A stretch of DNA of 64,000 bases from Anaerolineae bacterium (GTDB taxonomy: Bacteria > Chloroflexota > Anaerolineae > Aggregatilineales > Phototrophicaceae): assembly GCA_022826865.1 (NCBI GenBank), contig JAJDUC010000106.1, positions 1 through 64,000 of the forward strand, given 5' to 3'. Every line of letters begins with the position of its first letter. The first letter of the stretch is position 1. The notes under the pieces were generated by a model. It was given only the letters and a program-made list of their open reading frames with translations. It was not told the DNA's origin and searched no databases. Below are positions 18,970 to 31,265 of this stretch, in pieces. The position numbers were made by a program, and so were the translations under genes.

Positions 18970-19152
18970 TATCGACCGTATGCCGACATTCGCATGAGTT
19001 ACTTGGGAATACTTCTGTGGTTAAAGAAAATCTGAAGCGGCTGCCTTGGCTTGATCCTGTAAAGTCTTGACATCAGCGTGAGCGGGCACTACGTTCTACT
19101 AACGGCTCGCTGGCTAGCTGTATCATCCAAGTTCTACCGCGGAGGAATCATC

Positions 19153-20343
19153 GTGCATGTCTTACGGCTTCTCATTGTTGCAACCGTCGCTTTGCTCGCC
19201 GGCGCAATCGCCGCCCAAGACTCCGATTCCGCGATTCTCGTCTCGCGCGAGAGCGCGCCCAGCGCTTCGAATGTCAAATTGACAACTATCGCCGCCGGGC
19301 TGACACGCCCGATTTATGTCGCCAATGCGGGCGATGGCTCCGGCCGTCTTTTCCTGGTCGAACAGACCGGGCTCATCTGGCCCTACAAAGACGGTCTGCG
19401 CCTGACGCCGGCCTTTCTCGATGTGTCGCGCTTAATCTCCCAAGTCGCATTGACCAGCCGATATACTGAGCAAGGCTTGCTCGGTTTGGCCTTCCATCCG
19501 GATTATGCCTCCAATGGCTATTTCTTCGTCAACTATACCGACCGCAACGGCAGCACCATCGTCGCCCGTTATCAAGTCTCAGCCGAAGATCCGAACATAG
19601 CCGACGCCAGCAGCGGCCAAATCATCTTTCAACTGGCGCAACCCTATACCAATCACAATGGCGGCCATATTGACTTTGGTCCCGATGGATACCTTTACAT
19701 TACGCTGGGCGATGGCGGCTCGGCAAACGACCCCTTGGGCGCCGGGCAGAATCGCCGGCTGCTCCTCGGTTCCATTCTGCGCATTGATGTCGACGGCGCG
19801 GCGCCTTATGCAATTCCGACGGACAATCCCTTCGTTGGCGACCCGGCTGCGCTGGACGAGATCTGGTCTTACGGCTTGCGCAACGTCTGGCGCTTCAGCT
19901 TCGACCGCCTGACCGGCGATATGTACCTGGCGGATGTCGGGCAGAACAAATGGGAAGAAGTCAACTTCCAGCCGGCCGTGAGCGCGGGCGGCGAGAATTA
20001 CGGTTGGAACGTCTGGGAAGGCAGCCAAATCTTCGCCGGCGGAACCGCCCAAAATCATGTTCCACCCTTCTTTGAGTACGACCATGCGCTGGGCTGCTCG
20101 GTGACAGGCGGTTATGTTTACCGCGGCGAAGCGATCGCGGATTTGCAAGCGGCGTATCTATTTGGCGACTACTGTACCGGCCGGATTTGGGCATCCTGGC
20201 GCGATCATAATCACACTTGGCATACGGCGGAGTTCATGCGGACGGATCTGCAGATCAGCAGCTTCGGGCAGGATGAGGCGGGCGAGTTGTATGTCATTGA
20301 TTATGGAGGCGCGATTTATCGATTCGATCCGGTGGGCGCTTAA
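19153..20343 (+). CDS. PQQ-dependent sugar (glucose/sorbosone) dehydrogenase-like secreted protein
   Basis: LTRPIYVANAGDGSGRLFLVEQTGLI, GLLGLAFHPDYASNGYFFVNYT, HNGGHIDFGPDGYLYITLGDGG; GTG start behind ggagg. Confidence 0.82.
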   Translation: MHVLRLLIVATVALLAGAIAAQDSDSAILVSRESAPSASNVKLTTIAAGLTRPIYVANAGDGSGRLFLVEQTGLIWPYKDGLRLTPAFLDVSRLISQVALTSRYTEQGLLGLAFHPDYASNGYFFVNYTDRNGSTIVARYQVSAEDPNIADASSGQIIFQLAQPYTNHNGGHIDFGPDGYLYITLGDGGSANDPLGAGQNRRLLLGSILRIDVDGAAPYAIPTDNPFVGDPAALDEIWSYGLRNVWRFSFDRLTGDMYLADVGQNKWEEVNFQPAVSAGGENYGWNVWEGSQIFAGGTAQNHVPPFFEYDHALGCSVTGGYVYRGEAIADLQAAYLFGDYCTGRIWASWRDHNHTWHTAEFMRTDLQISSFGQDEAGELYVIDYGGAIYRFDPVGA

Positions 20344-21710
20344 GCCAGCTCAGGCGCTTCCTCGACGACGATGCCTGCTCGCGTACGTTTATACTGCGCG
20401 ATAAGCGTCTTGATTTGCAATTCAATTGGATGATAGCGTTTCATCACTTGCCCCCCTTCCGTTTGCAACTGGCGCATGCGCGTTTCAATCTGCCGCAAAC
20501 GGGACAACAAACTCCCATCGCGCCTCTTCCAATTCATATAGGCCAGCGGCACAAGAAGAGCAAAAGCGCCGCCCAAGCCATACATGATATTGCCATAATT
20601 GGATTCGCCGATGGCATGCAAATAATAGCCGACCGCGCCGCTCGCCACGACAAGCATGATGTGCAAGATCAGTCGCCGCGATAGCGCGCCGCGCTTCTGA
20701 CGCATATCCAACCTGTTTTGCAGCTTCTCTTGCTGTGCGCGCAAGCCAGCCAATTCGCCGCGGATTTCGTTGACGCGTTCGCGCAGCGGCTGCCCTTCTT
20801 CAATGAATGTGTCGAGGCGATTCTTGATCAGCCGCGCCGACTCCCAGGTATCCATCATCCGGCTGTAATGCACTTCCAGCGCCTTGATCTGCAATTCAAG
20901 CGGTTGATAACTTTGACGATACTGCGTGCCTTCTTGCTTCAATTGCAGTATCTGCTCCTCCAGCTTGCGCTGTTTTCGCGCGGTGCGCGTTCTTGGGTCC
21001 TTCCAGTTGGCAATCACTATCGGAATGAGAACGACGCATATCGCGCACAAAGCCAAGGCGGCAAGGCTCAGATCGCGCGAGCTGTCCAGGTAGTGGAGGC
21101 CGGCCCAGCCGCTGACCACGATCAACACAATCAACAAGAAGACACGGCGGATTACAAATGAGCGCTTCCCGCGGTTGTCAATTTTCTGCTGACGTTTCTG
21201 ATGCGTCTCTGTTAAGGCTTCCAGATTGTTGCGTATGCTGTTCAGTTGTTCCCAGGCCGGCTGACCCTGCTGGCGCAATGCATCAAGACGGGCCTTGAAC
21301 TGCTTTATCCTCAGCCAGTCGTCGTATTGCTCTTGTCCGCCGATAAACCACTCGCCGGATGATTCGTCGCCAAATATGAAACGCCCAAAGTTAAAACTGT
21401 AAGGCAAAGGTTTGCCGTTGCTCAGACTGCGCTCGAGGTCGTTCACCTCGTCCACGAGCAATTCATGCAATAAAAGGAGCAAATTAAGCGGCACCGCCAG
21501 CCGTCTGGATTCATCGGCCGAAGTCTTTGCGTTGCCGCCAAGGCTATCGCGGTGCAGGGCAAGCCCAGTCCGCATCCTGCCCAGTTCCTGGCGGACGCGG
21601 CGAATGCCGGCGGCTCGGTCGCGCGTCTCCACGTGCGGCTGAAACAGCCGCGGGATTTCTATCGCGTGGAAATCATCCAGATAATCCTGTGGCGCTGGCT
21701 GTTCTATCAT
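20340..21710 (-). CDS. Coiled-coil/transmembrane protein with internal duplication, function unknown
   Basis: Two similar coiled-coil-TM-TM-coil units, each ending QLxxEGxQxxxxYxPxELQIKxLxxxY. Confidence 0.6.
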   Translation of the reverse strand: MIEQPAPQDYLDDFHAIEIPRLFQPHVETRDRAAGIRRVRQELGRMRTGLALHRDSLGGNAKTSADESRRLAVPLNLLLLLHELLVDEVNDLERSLSNGKPLPYSFNFGRFIFGDESSGEWFIGGQEQYDDWLRIKQFKARLDALRQQGQPAWEQLNSIRNNLEALTETHQKRQQKIDNRGKRSFVIRRVFLLIVLIVVSGWAGLHYLDSSRDLSLAALALCAICVVLIPIVIANWKDPRTRTARKQRKLEEQILQLKQEGTQYRQSYQPLELQIKALEVHYSRMMDTWESARLIKNRLDTFIEEGQPLRERVNEIRGELAGLRAQQEKLQNRLDMRQKRGALSRRLILHIMLVVASGAVGYYLHAIGESNYGNIMYGLGGAFALLVPLAYMNWKRRDGSLLSRLRQIETRMRQLQTEGGQVMKRYHPIELQIKTLIAQYKRTRAGIVVEEAPELA

Positions 21711-21863
21711 CGTACGGACTCGAAGCTATACACTGTCCAGCAACAGCAATACGACCGACCGTCAACCATTGTTGAGTCTAGGCTATTATAGCATAGCCAA
21801 CTTACAACATATGATAACTGCTGACAATTGCTACACTTGAATAGATCATTCTGGAGGGCGCTT

Positions 21864-22811
21864 ATGCGACCGCAGTCGCTGTATCCCCTAAAACTCCAGC
21901 CAGCCCTGCATGTGAAGGTTTGGGGCGGGCGCAGGCTGGCTTCACACCTGAACAAAAAGCTGCCCACGCGCGATCCCTATGGCGAAGCCTGGGAATTGCA
22001 TGACAGCGCCCTGATCGTCAACGGCGCGCTGCGGGGCATGAGCCTCGGAGAGCTGACGCGGCGAGACGGCGGGGAGCTGATTGGGGCCGGACCGGGCCAG
22101 ACCGAAAGCTTCCCGCTCTTGGCAAAATTCATCGACGCCAATGCCTGGCTTTCGATCCAGGTGCATCCTGATGATGCGCAAGCTCGTCTACTCGAAGGAG
22201 AACCGCGCGGCAAAACCGAAGCCTGGGTGGTACTGCATGCGGAACCGGGCGCGCGTTTGGTCACGGGTTTGCGGCGCGGCACGACGCCGGCGCAGTTGGC
22301 CGCAGCCATCCGGCGCCAGCAGTTGGACCCGCTCCTCGCCTACGCCGTGGTCGAGCGCGGCGATGTGCTCTATATCCCGGCCAACACCGTCCATGCCCTG
22401 GGCCCAGGCTTGCTGATTTACGAGATTCAACAATCCAGCGATACAACCTACCGGCTACACGATTGGGGCCGGTTGGGTTTGGACGGCGAGCCGCGGGAAC
22501 TCCACATTGAAAAGGGTTTACGGGTCGCGAATTTGGGCTCGCCACCGGAAGTCGCGCGGCCGGAAGGCGATCTGCTGGTCGACGGGCGCTATTTTCGCAC
22601 CTGGCGCCATCGCTTGCTCGATGAGCCGCTAGCCATTGATTGCAACGGGCGCTTTCAATCGTTGACCTGTATCGACGGAAGCATGAGAGTGGATGCGCGC
22701 GGACATGAGTCAATCGCGCTTGCGAAAGGTGAAACCTGCCTGATGCCCGCCTGTCTGGACCGGTTCACGCTTGTCGGAAGCGGCATTGTCCTGCGCTCCT
22801 GCCAAAGCTAG
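21864..22811 (+). CDS. manA: Mannose-6-phosphate isomerase, class I
   Basis: VWGGRRLASHLNK, LLAKFIDANAWLSIQVHPDD, GDVLYIPANTVHALGPGLLIYEIQQSSDTTYRLHDWGR. Confidence 0.88.
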   Translation: MRPQSLYPLKLQPALHVKVWGGRRLASHLNKKLPTRDPYGEAWELHDSALIVNGALRGMSLGELTRRDGGELIGAGPGQTESFPLLAKFIDANAWLSIQVHPDDAQARLLEGEPRGKTEAWVVLHAEPGARLVTGLRRGTTPAQLAAAIRRQQLDPLLAYAVVERGDVLYIPANTVHALGPGLLIYEIQQSSDTTYRLHDWGRLGLDGEPRELHIEKGLRVANLGSPPEVARPEGDLLVDGRYFRTWRHRLLDEPLAIDCNGRFQSLTCIDGSMRVDARGHESIALAKGETCLMPACLDRFTLVGSGIVLRSCQS

Positions 22812-22914
22812 ATGGGACTTTGCAACGCGATAATACAGAATTAACATTTCGCATACACCCTTCCAACGTCCACGGTTGATACTGGCCGCAGGACAAGAGA
22901 CAGCGGGAGGGGCC

Positions 22915-25515
22915 ATGGATTTCAGCCGATACACCAACAAAGCGCAAGCCGCCATCCTAAAAGCCCAAAGCATCGCGAGCGAATATCAGCACAGCGCCAT
23001 CGAGCCTGTTCATGTTTTTTTGGGATTGATGGAGCAGGAAGAGGGCCTGGCGCCCCGCATCATTCAAAAGATCGGCGCGCATCCGGCCGCCTTCCAAACC
23101 GAATTGCGGGGGGAACTGCAAAGTCTGCCACGGACCAGCCAACCCGCCGCCGGCATCGGGCTATCCCGCGAAAGCCTGGCCGTTTTTACGCAGGCGGAAA
23201 AAGAAGCGAAGCAGATGCGCGATGAATACACGAGCACGGAACATCTGCTCCTCGCGCTTGGCAAAGACAAGTCGATGAACGTCATCTTGGGACGGCATGG
23301 GGTTCAGGCCGACGATATCCTGCAGGCGCTGCAATCGATACGGGGACGCCAGCGCGTCACCAGCCAGGACCCGGAATCGACATACGAGAGCCTGAGCAAA
23401 TTCGGGCGTGATTTGACCGCCGACGCGAGGCAGGGTCGGCTTGACCCGGTCATCGGGCGCGACGAAGAAATCCGCCGCGTGATTCACGTCATCAGCCGCC
23501 GCACGAAAAACAATCCCGTGCTAATCGGCGAGGCCGGCGTCGGCAAGACCGCCATCGCCGAGGGCTTGGCGCAGCGCCTCGTCAAAGGCGATGTGCCGGA
23601 GGGTTTGAAGGACAAGACAATCATCGCCCTGGATATGGCGGCGCTGGTCGCCGGCAGCAAGTTTCGCGGCGAGTTTGAAGAACGCCTGCAAGCTGTGCTC
23701 AAGGAAATCGCCGATAGCGAAGGCGAGATCATCCTCTTCATCGACGAACTGCACAATATCGTCGGCGCCGGCAAGGCGGAAGGCGCCATGGACGCCGGCA
23801 ATATGCTCAAGCCGATGCTGGCGCGCGGCGAGCTGCGCATGATCGGCGCGACCACGCTGGACGAATACCGGCAGCACATTGAAAAAGATGCCGCTCTTGA
23901 ACGGCGCTTTCAACCGATCTACGTGCAGGAGCCGTCGGTCGAGGACACGGTCAGCATCCTGCGCGGACTGAAGGAGCGCTACGAAGTACATCACGGCGTG
24001 CGCATTCAAGACGGCGCGGTCATCGCCGCCGCCGCGCTGAGCCAGCGTTACGTTCCCGATCGCCAATTGCCGGACAAAGCCATTGATCTCATTGATGAAG
24101 CGGCGGCTCATCTCAAAATGGAGATCGACAGCAAGCCGGCCGAGTTGGACAAGGCCGAGCGGCAGATCATGCAACTGGAGATTGAACGCGCCGCGCTGAA
24201 CATGGAAAAGGACGAGGCCTCAAAGCGGCGCCTGGCCGACCTCGAAGTGGAACTGGCCGATGCGCAGGAAGACCTGAATAGCTTGCTTGCGGTCTGGCAG
24301 CATGAAAAAGATGTGATTCAACGCATTTCAAGCCGCAAAGCTGAAATTGACGACGCCCGCAATCAGCTGGAGCGCGCCGAGCGCCAGGGCAAGCTCGAAG
24401 AAGCTGCTCGTCTTCGTTACGGCGTCCTGCCGGAGCTGGACAAGGCGCTCAGCAAAAGCGAAGCCGGCATAGAAGCCTTGCGCCAAGATGGAACGCTGAT
24501 GCTGAAAGAAGAAGTGGATGCCGATGAAATCGCCGCCATCGTCAGCCGCTGGACCGGCATCCCGGTTGCGCGCATGCTGGAAGGCGAAGTCGAAAAGCTG
24601 CTGCGGATGGAGGACCGCCTGCATGAACGCATTGTCGGTCAGGACGACGCGGTCAAGGCGGTTTCCGCAGCCGTGCGCCGCAGCCGCGTCGGCCTGCAAG
24701 ATCCCAGTCGCCCGGTTGGCGCCTTTCTCTTTCTAGGTCCAACTGGAGTTGGCAAGACGGAAATGGCGCGTTCACTGGCGCAATTTCTCTTTGACGATGA
24801 AGACGCGATGGTACGCATCGATATGAGCGAATATGGGGAAAAGCACAGTATCGCCCGAATGCTTGGCGCGCCGCCCGGCTACGTCGGCTACGAAGAAGGC
24901 GGCCAGTTGACTGAAGCTCTACGCCGGCGCCCTTATTCGGTTGTGCTTTTCGACGAAATCGAAAAGGCGCACCCGGATATCTTCAACGCCTTTTTGCAAG
25001 TCCTGGACGATGGACGCCTGACCGACGGCCAGGGCCGCACGGTCAACTTCAGCAGCAGCGTGATCATCATGACGAGCAATGTGGGCAGCGCGCTCATCAA
25101 GCAGATGGGCGGCGCTGTGGAGCGCGGCGCCATCATGAAAGAACTGGACCGCTATTTTCGGCCCGAATTCCTGAACCGGCTGGACGAGATCATCGTCTTC
25201 CACAGCCTCGGGCGCGAGCATATCGCTCGAATTGTCGATCTGCAGCTTGACGGACTCAAGCATATGCTCGCGGACCGCCGCATCACGCTAGAACTGCGCG
25301 ATGCCGCCCGGCTCATGTTGGCGGACGAGGGCTGGGATCCGGTCTACGGCGCCCGGCCGCTGAAGCGCGCCATGCAGCGCGAATTGCAAGATCCGCTGGC
25401 TATGGCCATGCTTGAAGGGCGCATTGTCGATGGCAACCATGTGCTGGTCGATGTCAGCGTGGACGGATCCCAACTGACCTTGCAGGCGCTGGATCTGAAG
25501 CCGGCGCCGGCCTGA
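22915..25515 (+). CDS. clpB: ATP-dependent chaperone ClpB
   Basis: Clp_N repeats; GEAGVGKT and GPTGVGKT P-loops; middle coiled-coil domain; [38 protein letters not shown]. Confidence 0.95.
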   Translation: MDFSRYTNKAQAAILKAQSIASEYQHSAIEPVHVFLGLMEQEEGLAPRIIQKIGAHPAAFQTELRGELQSLPRTSQPAAGIGLSRESLAVFTQAEKEAKQMRDEYTSTEHLLLALGKDKSMNVILGRHGVQADDILQALQSIRGRQRVTSQDPESTYESLSKFGRDLTADARQGRLDPVIGRDEEIRRVIHVISRRTKNNPVLIGEAGVGKTAIAEGLAQRLVKGDVPEGLKDKTIIALDMAALVAGSKFRGEFEERLQAVLKEIADSEGEIILFIDELHNIVGAGKAEGAMDAGNMLKPMLARGELRMIGATTLDEYRQHIEKDAALERRFQPIYVQEPSVEDTVSILRGLKERYEVHHGVRIQDGAVIAAAALSQRYVPDRQLPDKAIDLIDEAAAHLKMEIDSKPAELDKAERQIMQLEIERAALNMEKDEASKRRLADLEVELADAQEDLNSLLAVWQHEKDVIQRISSRKAEIDDARNQLERAERQGKLEEAARLRYGVLPELDKALSKSEAGIEALRQDGTLMLKEEVDADEIAAIVSRWTGIPVARMLEGEVEKLLRMEDRLHERIVGQDDAVKAVSAAVRRSRVGLQDPSRPVGAFLFLGPTGVGKTEMARSLAQFLFDDEDAMVRIDMSEYGEKHSIARMLGAPPGYVGYEEGGQLTEALRRRPYSVVLFDEIEKAHPDIFNAFLQVLDDGRLTDGQGRTVNFSSSVIIMTSNVGSALIKQMGGAVERGAIMKELDRYFRPEFLNRLDEIIVFHSLGREHIARIVDLQLDGLKHMLADRRITLELRDAARLMLADEGWDPVYGARPLKRAMQRELQDPLAMAMLEGRIVDGNHVLVDVSVDGSQLTLQALDLKPAPA

Positions 25516-25549
25516 GGCTTGCTGCGCGGAAAAAACTTGCCCCCGGCCC

Positions 25550-25789
25550 TTAGTCCGGGGGTGGCGGGACAGGCAAGTTATCTTCGGCGGTGTCCTTCCA
25601 CTTTTCGCCTTCATCCACCAACATCACGGGAATGCCGTCGCGAATCGGGTATTTGCAGCCACTGTCATCACAGACCAGCCAGCAATCCTTAACCAGACGC
25701 AGCCGGCCCGGATCGTCGCCTTTGTCCTTGTAATGCACCGCCACCGGGCAACGCAGGATTTGCATCAACTCGTCGGATACAGCCGTCAT
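25550..25789 (-). CDS. Trm112-family protein
   Basis: ELMQILRCPV...LVCDDSGCKYPIRDGIPVMLVDE. Confidence 0.8.
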   Translation of the reverse strand: MTAVSDELMQILRCPVAVHYKDKGDDPGRLRLVKDCWLVCDDSGCKYPIRDGIPVMLVDEGEKWKDTAEDNLPVPPPPD

Positions 25790-25870
25790 CGCATCACCTT
25801 TGCGCGCAATCTGCCGGAATGAGATCAAGTATAGCCTTGGCCCGCGGGCGCGTCAATTCAGGCGGCATTG

Positions 25871-26023
25871 GGTAGTGTATCAAAGTCGGTTGAAATAGTC
25901 TGGTAGGGGCGATCCGGTGGATCGCCCGATGGGTAAATCAGGATCGATATTGGGCGACTCACCGAGTCGCCCCTACCAAATCGTCGGTATTTGAAGAAAC
26001 TCAACCGACATTGATACAGTACC
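25871..26023. mobile_element. MITE copy 1 (153 bp) with TIRs; 8-bp TSD CGGCATTG at 25863-25870 and 26024-26031
   Basis: GGTAGTGTATCAAAGTCGGTTGA ... TCAACCGACATTGATACAGTACC; perfect 8-bp flanking direct repeat. Confidence 0.9.
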
Positions 26024-26064
26024 CGGCATTGGCGCTGTCCCATTTTACACCGGCAATTATAATC

Positions 26065-27756
26065 ATGGCGTTGCGCCAGCAACGCTTAATGACCTGCTCG
26101 CTCGAGGGCCGAGCCATGGCAATCCAGTTAAGCAATGGCAAAGCGCGCTCCGTCCATTCGCGACGGGGCGGCGCGATCCCTATCCTCGCCAGTCTCGGCT
26201 TGGTCCTTATTGCGCTGGCGAGTTTTCAGGCGCGGCACGCGGTGAAGGCTCAGGTCCCGCTTGCGCCGACATCGGCGCCCGGCGCGCTCGTCGGCGACGA
26301 CAGTTACCTCCGCTCGGACAGGCTGGGCATCACGTTTATCAGTTTCATCCACGATACCAGCGCCGAACGCTACCGCAACGCCTTGATTCTGGGCGCCGGC
26401 TGGAACCGTTGGCCGCTCTATTGGGATCGCATAGAAATCCAGCCGCATCAATATGACTGGTCAGCCTATGACAGTCTGCTCGCCGAGGACATCCGCCAGG
26501 GCCTGAAAACGAATGTGATTCTTTTGGGTCGGCCGGAATTCTGGCAAGATGGCGACAGCATCGCCAACCTGTTCGCGCCGATATTCGCCGACGGCAGCGA
26601 CAGCGCCGGCGGCGATGTGCCGATGCACCCGGACAATCACTGGGCGCATTTTGTGCACTACGCCGTTACGCGCTATAAACCGGGCGGCGTCCTGGCGCAG
26701 CACAATGCCTTCAATGACAGCGACGGCGTACGCGTCTGGGAAGTCTGGAATGAACCGGATGTGCCGCAATTCTGGCGGGGCGGCGCTGAAGCCTACGCCC
26801 GCCTGCTCAAAGTAGCGGCCATCGTCATAAAGACCGTTGATCCAAAAGCGCGCGTTGTCTTCGGCGGATTGTTGTTCGCCGATGGAGAGAGCCTGCTGAC
26901 AGAAGTGCTGCATCATATTCGCAACGACCCGCTGCGCGATCGCTACGACTGGTTCTTCGATATTATGGCGGTTCACAGTTATGACGATCCCTGGCGCAGC
27001 GGCTGGCTGACGAAAGTCGCGCAGGATAAGCTGGCCACGCTTGATTTGTCGCGGCCGATCTGGGTGAACGAGACCGGAGTCTCCGTTTGGAACGACTATC
27101 CCGGACCGGTCTGGGCGAATAATCCGGAACAACGGCAGCGCCTGGCGACCGTGGAGCAGCAGGCGCATTTTCTCATCATGAGCGCGGCATTCGCTTGGTC
27201 CAAGGGTGTCCAAGTGGTCATGTATCATCAACTGTACGATGATTGCGGCAATTATCCGGCGGGCACGGATTTCCCGCCGCATGGCGGCGAGCTCTGCGAG
27301 AGCGGCGCCTGCTTTGGCGACGCCTTCGGAATCTATCGTAACGCGCCTGGCTCACACTGCTTCAGCCAGCACCCGCTTGCCAATACGCCGCGCCCGGTGG
27401 CGCAGGCTTTTCAACTGCTCGCGGAAGTGTTTGGCAGCCAGCCCTTTGAAGCGCATAGCCTGACCGGCCTGAACGGCGAAGTCACGGTGATCACGTTCAA
27501 ACGAAGCAGCGGCTCGCGCATCATCGTCTTGTGGAACAACACCGATCAGCAGCTGACATATCCCTTTACGACATCAGGCGCGGCCTTGACGGCCTATGCC
27601 GCAAACGGCGAGATCCTGCCATTGCCGAGCCAGACCGGGACAATTGCCCTCGATCTCAAGCCGGCGGGCGACTACAGCTATCCCGATCTTGAAGGCTCCC
27701 GCAGCAGCGCAATCGGAGGCGAGCCCGTTATTCTGGTAGAATCAGCAAGAGCTTGA
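26065..27756 (+). CDS. Secreted glycoside-hydrolase-like (TIM-barrel, GH5/GH39-like) protein
   Basis: NRWPLYWDRIEIQPHQYDW, VRVWEVWNEPDVPQFWRGG, DIMAVHSYDDPW, RPIWVNETG; start reset downstream of MITE. Confidence 0.7.
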   Translation: MALRQQRLMTCSLEGRAMAIQLSNGKARSVHSRRGGAIPILASLGLVLIALASFQARHAVKAQVPLAPTSAPGALVGDDSYLRSDRLGITFISFIHDTSAERYRNALILGAGWNRWPLYWDRIEIQPHQYDWSAYDSLLAEDIRQGLKTNVILLGRPEFWQDGDSIANLFAPIFADGSDSAGGDVPMHPDNHWAHFVHYAVTRYKPGGVLAQHNAFNDSDGVRVWEVWNEPDVPQFWRGGAEAYARLLKVAAIVIKTVDPKARVVFGGLLFADGESLLTEVLHHIRNDPLRDRYDWFFDIMAVHSYDDPWRSGWLTKVAQDKLATLDLSRPIWVNETGVSVWNDYPGPVWANNPEQRQRLATVEQQAHFLIMSAAFAWSKGVQVVMYHQLYDDCGNYPAGTDFPPHGGELCESGACFGDAFGIYRNAPGSHCFSQHPLANTPRPVAQAFQLLAEVFGSQPFEAHSLTGLNGEVTVITFKRSSGSRIIVLWNNTDQQLTYPFTTSGAALTAYAANGEILPLPSQTGTIALDLKPAGDYSYPDLEGSRSSAIGGEPVILVESARA

Positions 27757-27781
27757 TCGCCGCGCTGCGCGCAAATTCGGC

Positions 27782-28815
27782 ATGACCAAAAGGCGGAATT
27801 CCCGTCGGTACAACGAAACAATGAGCCGAAGACAAATAATCCTGATTCTTGCCAGCGTCCTTGTAAGCATGGTATTGCTGGTCTTCATCCTGCGCGACAT
27901 ACCAATTGCTGATGTCATAGCGGTGATTCGCCGCGCCGACCCGGCATATCTGTTATTGGCGTTTCTTTGCGCGACTCTGTCGCTCTTCACGCGCGGCGTT
28001 CGCTGGTGGGATTTGCTCAGCCGCCGTCTGCCGCTTTCGCAAGCGGCTCACCTGGTGAACATCATGTTCCTGGGCAATCAATTGCCCCTGCGCCTGGGAG
28101 AAGTCGCGCGGAGCGTGCTGGCCAGGCGCGAAGGCATTCCGCTAGTGACATCGGCCACCAGCATCGTCGTGGAACGATTGATCGACACGCTTGTTGTCGC
28201 GCTTATGATCGCCGCCGTCATCGGCAATCTGCCCGACATGCCGCCGGAAGTCTCAAATCGGGCAGCGGTATTCGGCCTGCTCGCGCTGACCGGTTTCACG
28301 GCGCTGCTGTTGCTTGCCCGGGCGCCGCATATCGCCCGGCAATTGCTGGAAAAGCTCATGGCGTTAATCCCTTTCTTGCAGCGCCTGCCGCTCAAGTCGA
28401 TTCTCGACAATCTACTCGATGGTCTGCAGCCCCTCACGCAGTGGCGCAGTTTGGGCTTCACACTGGCCTGGACTGTCATCGCCTGGTTCTTTTCGCTGGC
28501 AGCCTTCTATTTCTTGCATCTCGCCCTGCGCATTGAAGTGGATTACATCTTGAGCGTGCCGCTCGGGATATCGCTGGCGGCCCTAAGTTTGGCTTTGCCG
28601 GTCAGCGTAGCCGGGCTGGGCCCATTTGAACTCGCAATCGTGGTGGCGGGTCAGGCGACAGGCATGGATCAACTGGAGGCGATCTCTCTGGGTTTCCTGC
28701 TGCACGGGGTCACCGTCGCCGGCAACGCCATCTGGGGCGCCGTCGGCCTGGTCGCTATGGGTGTCTCCCCCGTCTCGGCTTTTTCCCTGCGACAGTTTGA
28801 CCCCGCCGACGACGG

Positions 28816-28819
<4 letters not shown>
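27782..28819 (+). CDS. Lysylphosphatidylglycerol synthase TM-like/flippase-like membrane protein (UPF0104)
   Basis: VRWWDLLSRRLPLSQAAHLVNIMFLGNQLPLRLGEVAR; SLALPVSVAGLGPFELAIV. Confidence 0.82.
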
Positions 28820-29928
<1,109 letters not shown>

Positions 29929-30137
29929 GACTGTTGGTCCCTGTCAGGGATTAACTGCGCCCCCAGATTATAGGTAAATCCAAGCCGAAATTACAAAGAT
30001 TTTACGATTGAAATCTGAATCCAGCGCCGTATTTCGTATAATCGTAGTTGAGGAAATGCCGGGCGCCGCTTGCGTCGCATCAAGGCGGCAAGGCATACTG
30101 ATAGGCTATCAGTCATAGTCTACGGAGATCATAACCC

Positions 30138-31238
30138 GTGCAAAGGCAAAAGAAGGTCTTCTGGGGAACGCTGCTTCTGCTGAGCATAATCTGGATTGCC
30201 GCCGGTATATTCTTCACTTCAGACGCCTTCAATGGCGGAAGCCTTGGCGAGGATGTGACGAGCGGCGTCAAATCTTTGGCTGGCAGCGTCGATGTCGTTT
30301 TGCCCGCGGCCTATTCGCCCGCGCTGATATTCCTCGTCACCGGATTGCCGGTCGCGGCCTTGTCCCTATTCTTCTACAGTCGCAATCGACGCGCTATCAG
30401 CGTCACCAGGAGCAGCGCAAGCGACGGGAATATCCGTCGACAAACCATCGCCGTTACGCTGCTGGCCCTGATCGTCGCGCTTTTCATTTGGAATATGCGC
30501 GATGTGGAAAACGCGGTGCGAAGTACCAATTCCGCAGCAACCGGTTTCAATTTGTCGGTTGTGACCTATCCGGTCCGCCTCTTCGTGACCTATGTTCACG
30601 AAGCCGGTCATTCCCTGGCTGCGCTTCTAACTGGCGGGCAGGTGCAAGGATTTGAAGTTAATCCGGATGGATCCGGGGTGGCGGTGGTCAATGGCGGGAA
30701 CATCGCCCTGATCGCGCCGGCCGGTTATCTGGGCGCCGCTCTGTTCGGTTCGCTGCTCTTCTTCTTGACCAACCGCATACCAAAGTGGACGAGCGGCCTC
30801 GCCTTCTTGCTTGGCCTGTCGATCATCGCGCTCACGCTCAGCTATGCCCTGCCTAGCGCCGAACGCGGACCGACCGCGCTGATCGTCGGCATTGGATTTG
30901 GCGTTGGTCTAATCGCCCTGGGTTGGCAGGCGCCCAGACTGGTCAACGTGTTCTTGCTCAATACCTTGGCGATACTCACCGCCTTAAATGCGGTATTCGA
31001 TCTGCGGCTGCTGGTGCAAAACGCCGATGCGCTCAGCGCAGTCGGCAAGAACGACGCCGCTCAGTTTTCGGAGCAGGTTACGCCGCTGCTGCCGGCCTCT
31101 GTGGTCGCCGCGATTTGGGCTGCAGTCGCCTTTTGCATGCTCGGGGCGGCGGTCTATTTCGGTCTCATCAAACAAGTTGGCGGCGAGTTAAGCAGCGCCG
31201 TGAGCGAAAAAAGCAAGGCGCAGACATCAGAAGCTTAA
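30138..31238 (+). CDS. M50-type membrane zinc metallopeptidase
   Basis: HEAGHSLAALLTGGQVQGFEV in a multi-TM protein. Confidence 0.78.
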   Translation: MQRQKKVFWGTLLLLSIIWIAAGIFFTSDAFNGGSLGEDVTSGVKSLAGSVDVVLPAAYSPALIFLVTGLPVAALSLFFYSRNRRAISVTRSSASDGNIRRQTIAVTLLALIVALFIWNMRDVENAVRSTNSAATGFNLSVVTYPVRLFVTYVHEAGHSLAALLTGGQVQGFEVNPDGSGVAVVNGGNIALIAPAGYLGAALFGSLLFFLTNRIPKWTSGLAFLLGLSIIALTLSYALPSAERGPTALIVGIGFGVGLIALGWQAPRLVNVFLLNTLAILTALNAVFDLRLLVQNADALSAVGKNDAAQFSEQVTPLLPASVVAAIWAAVAFCMLGAAVYFGLIKQVGGELSSAVSEKSKAQTSEA

Positions 31239-31265
31239 GCGCCGGCGAGTTTCCATCCGGTCGCG

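Noticed and set aside
25540-25561. CCCCCGG...CCGGGGG hairpin as a terminator between clpB and the Trm112 gene
   Set aside because: It overlaps the end of the Trm112 coding region and has no T-tract on either side; too weak to call.
26011-26064. ORF-track start of the glycoside-hydrolase-like gene inside MITE copy 1
   Set aside because: Start at 26011 lies in the MITE terminal repeat; later in-frame ATGs (26065, 26116) precede the signal-like segment.
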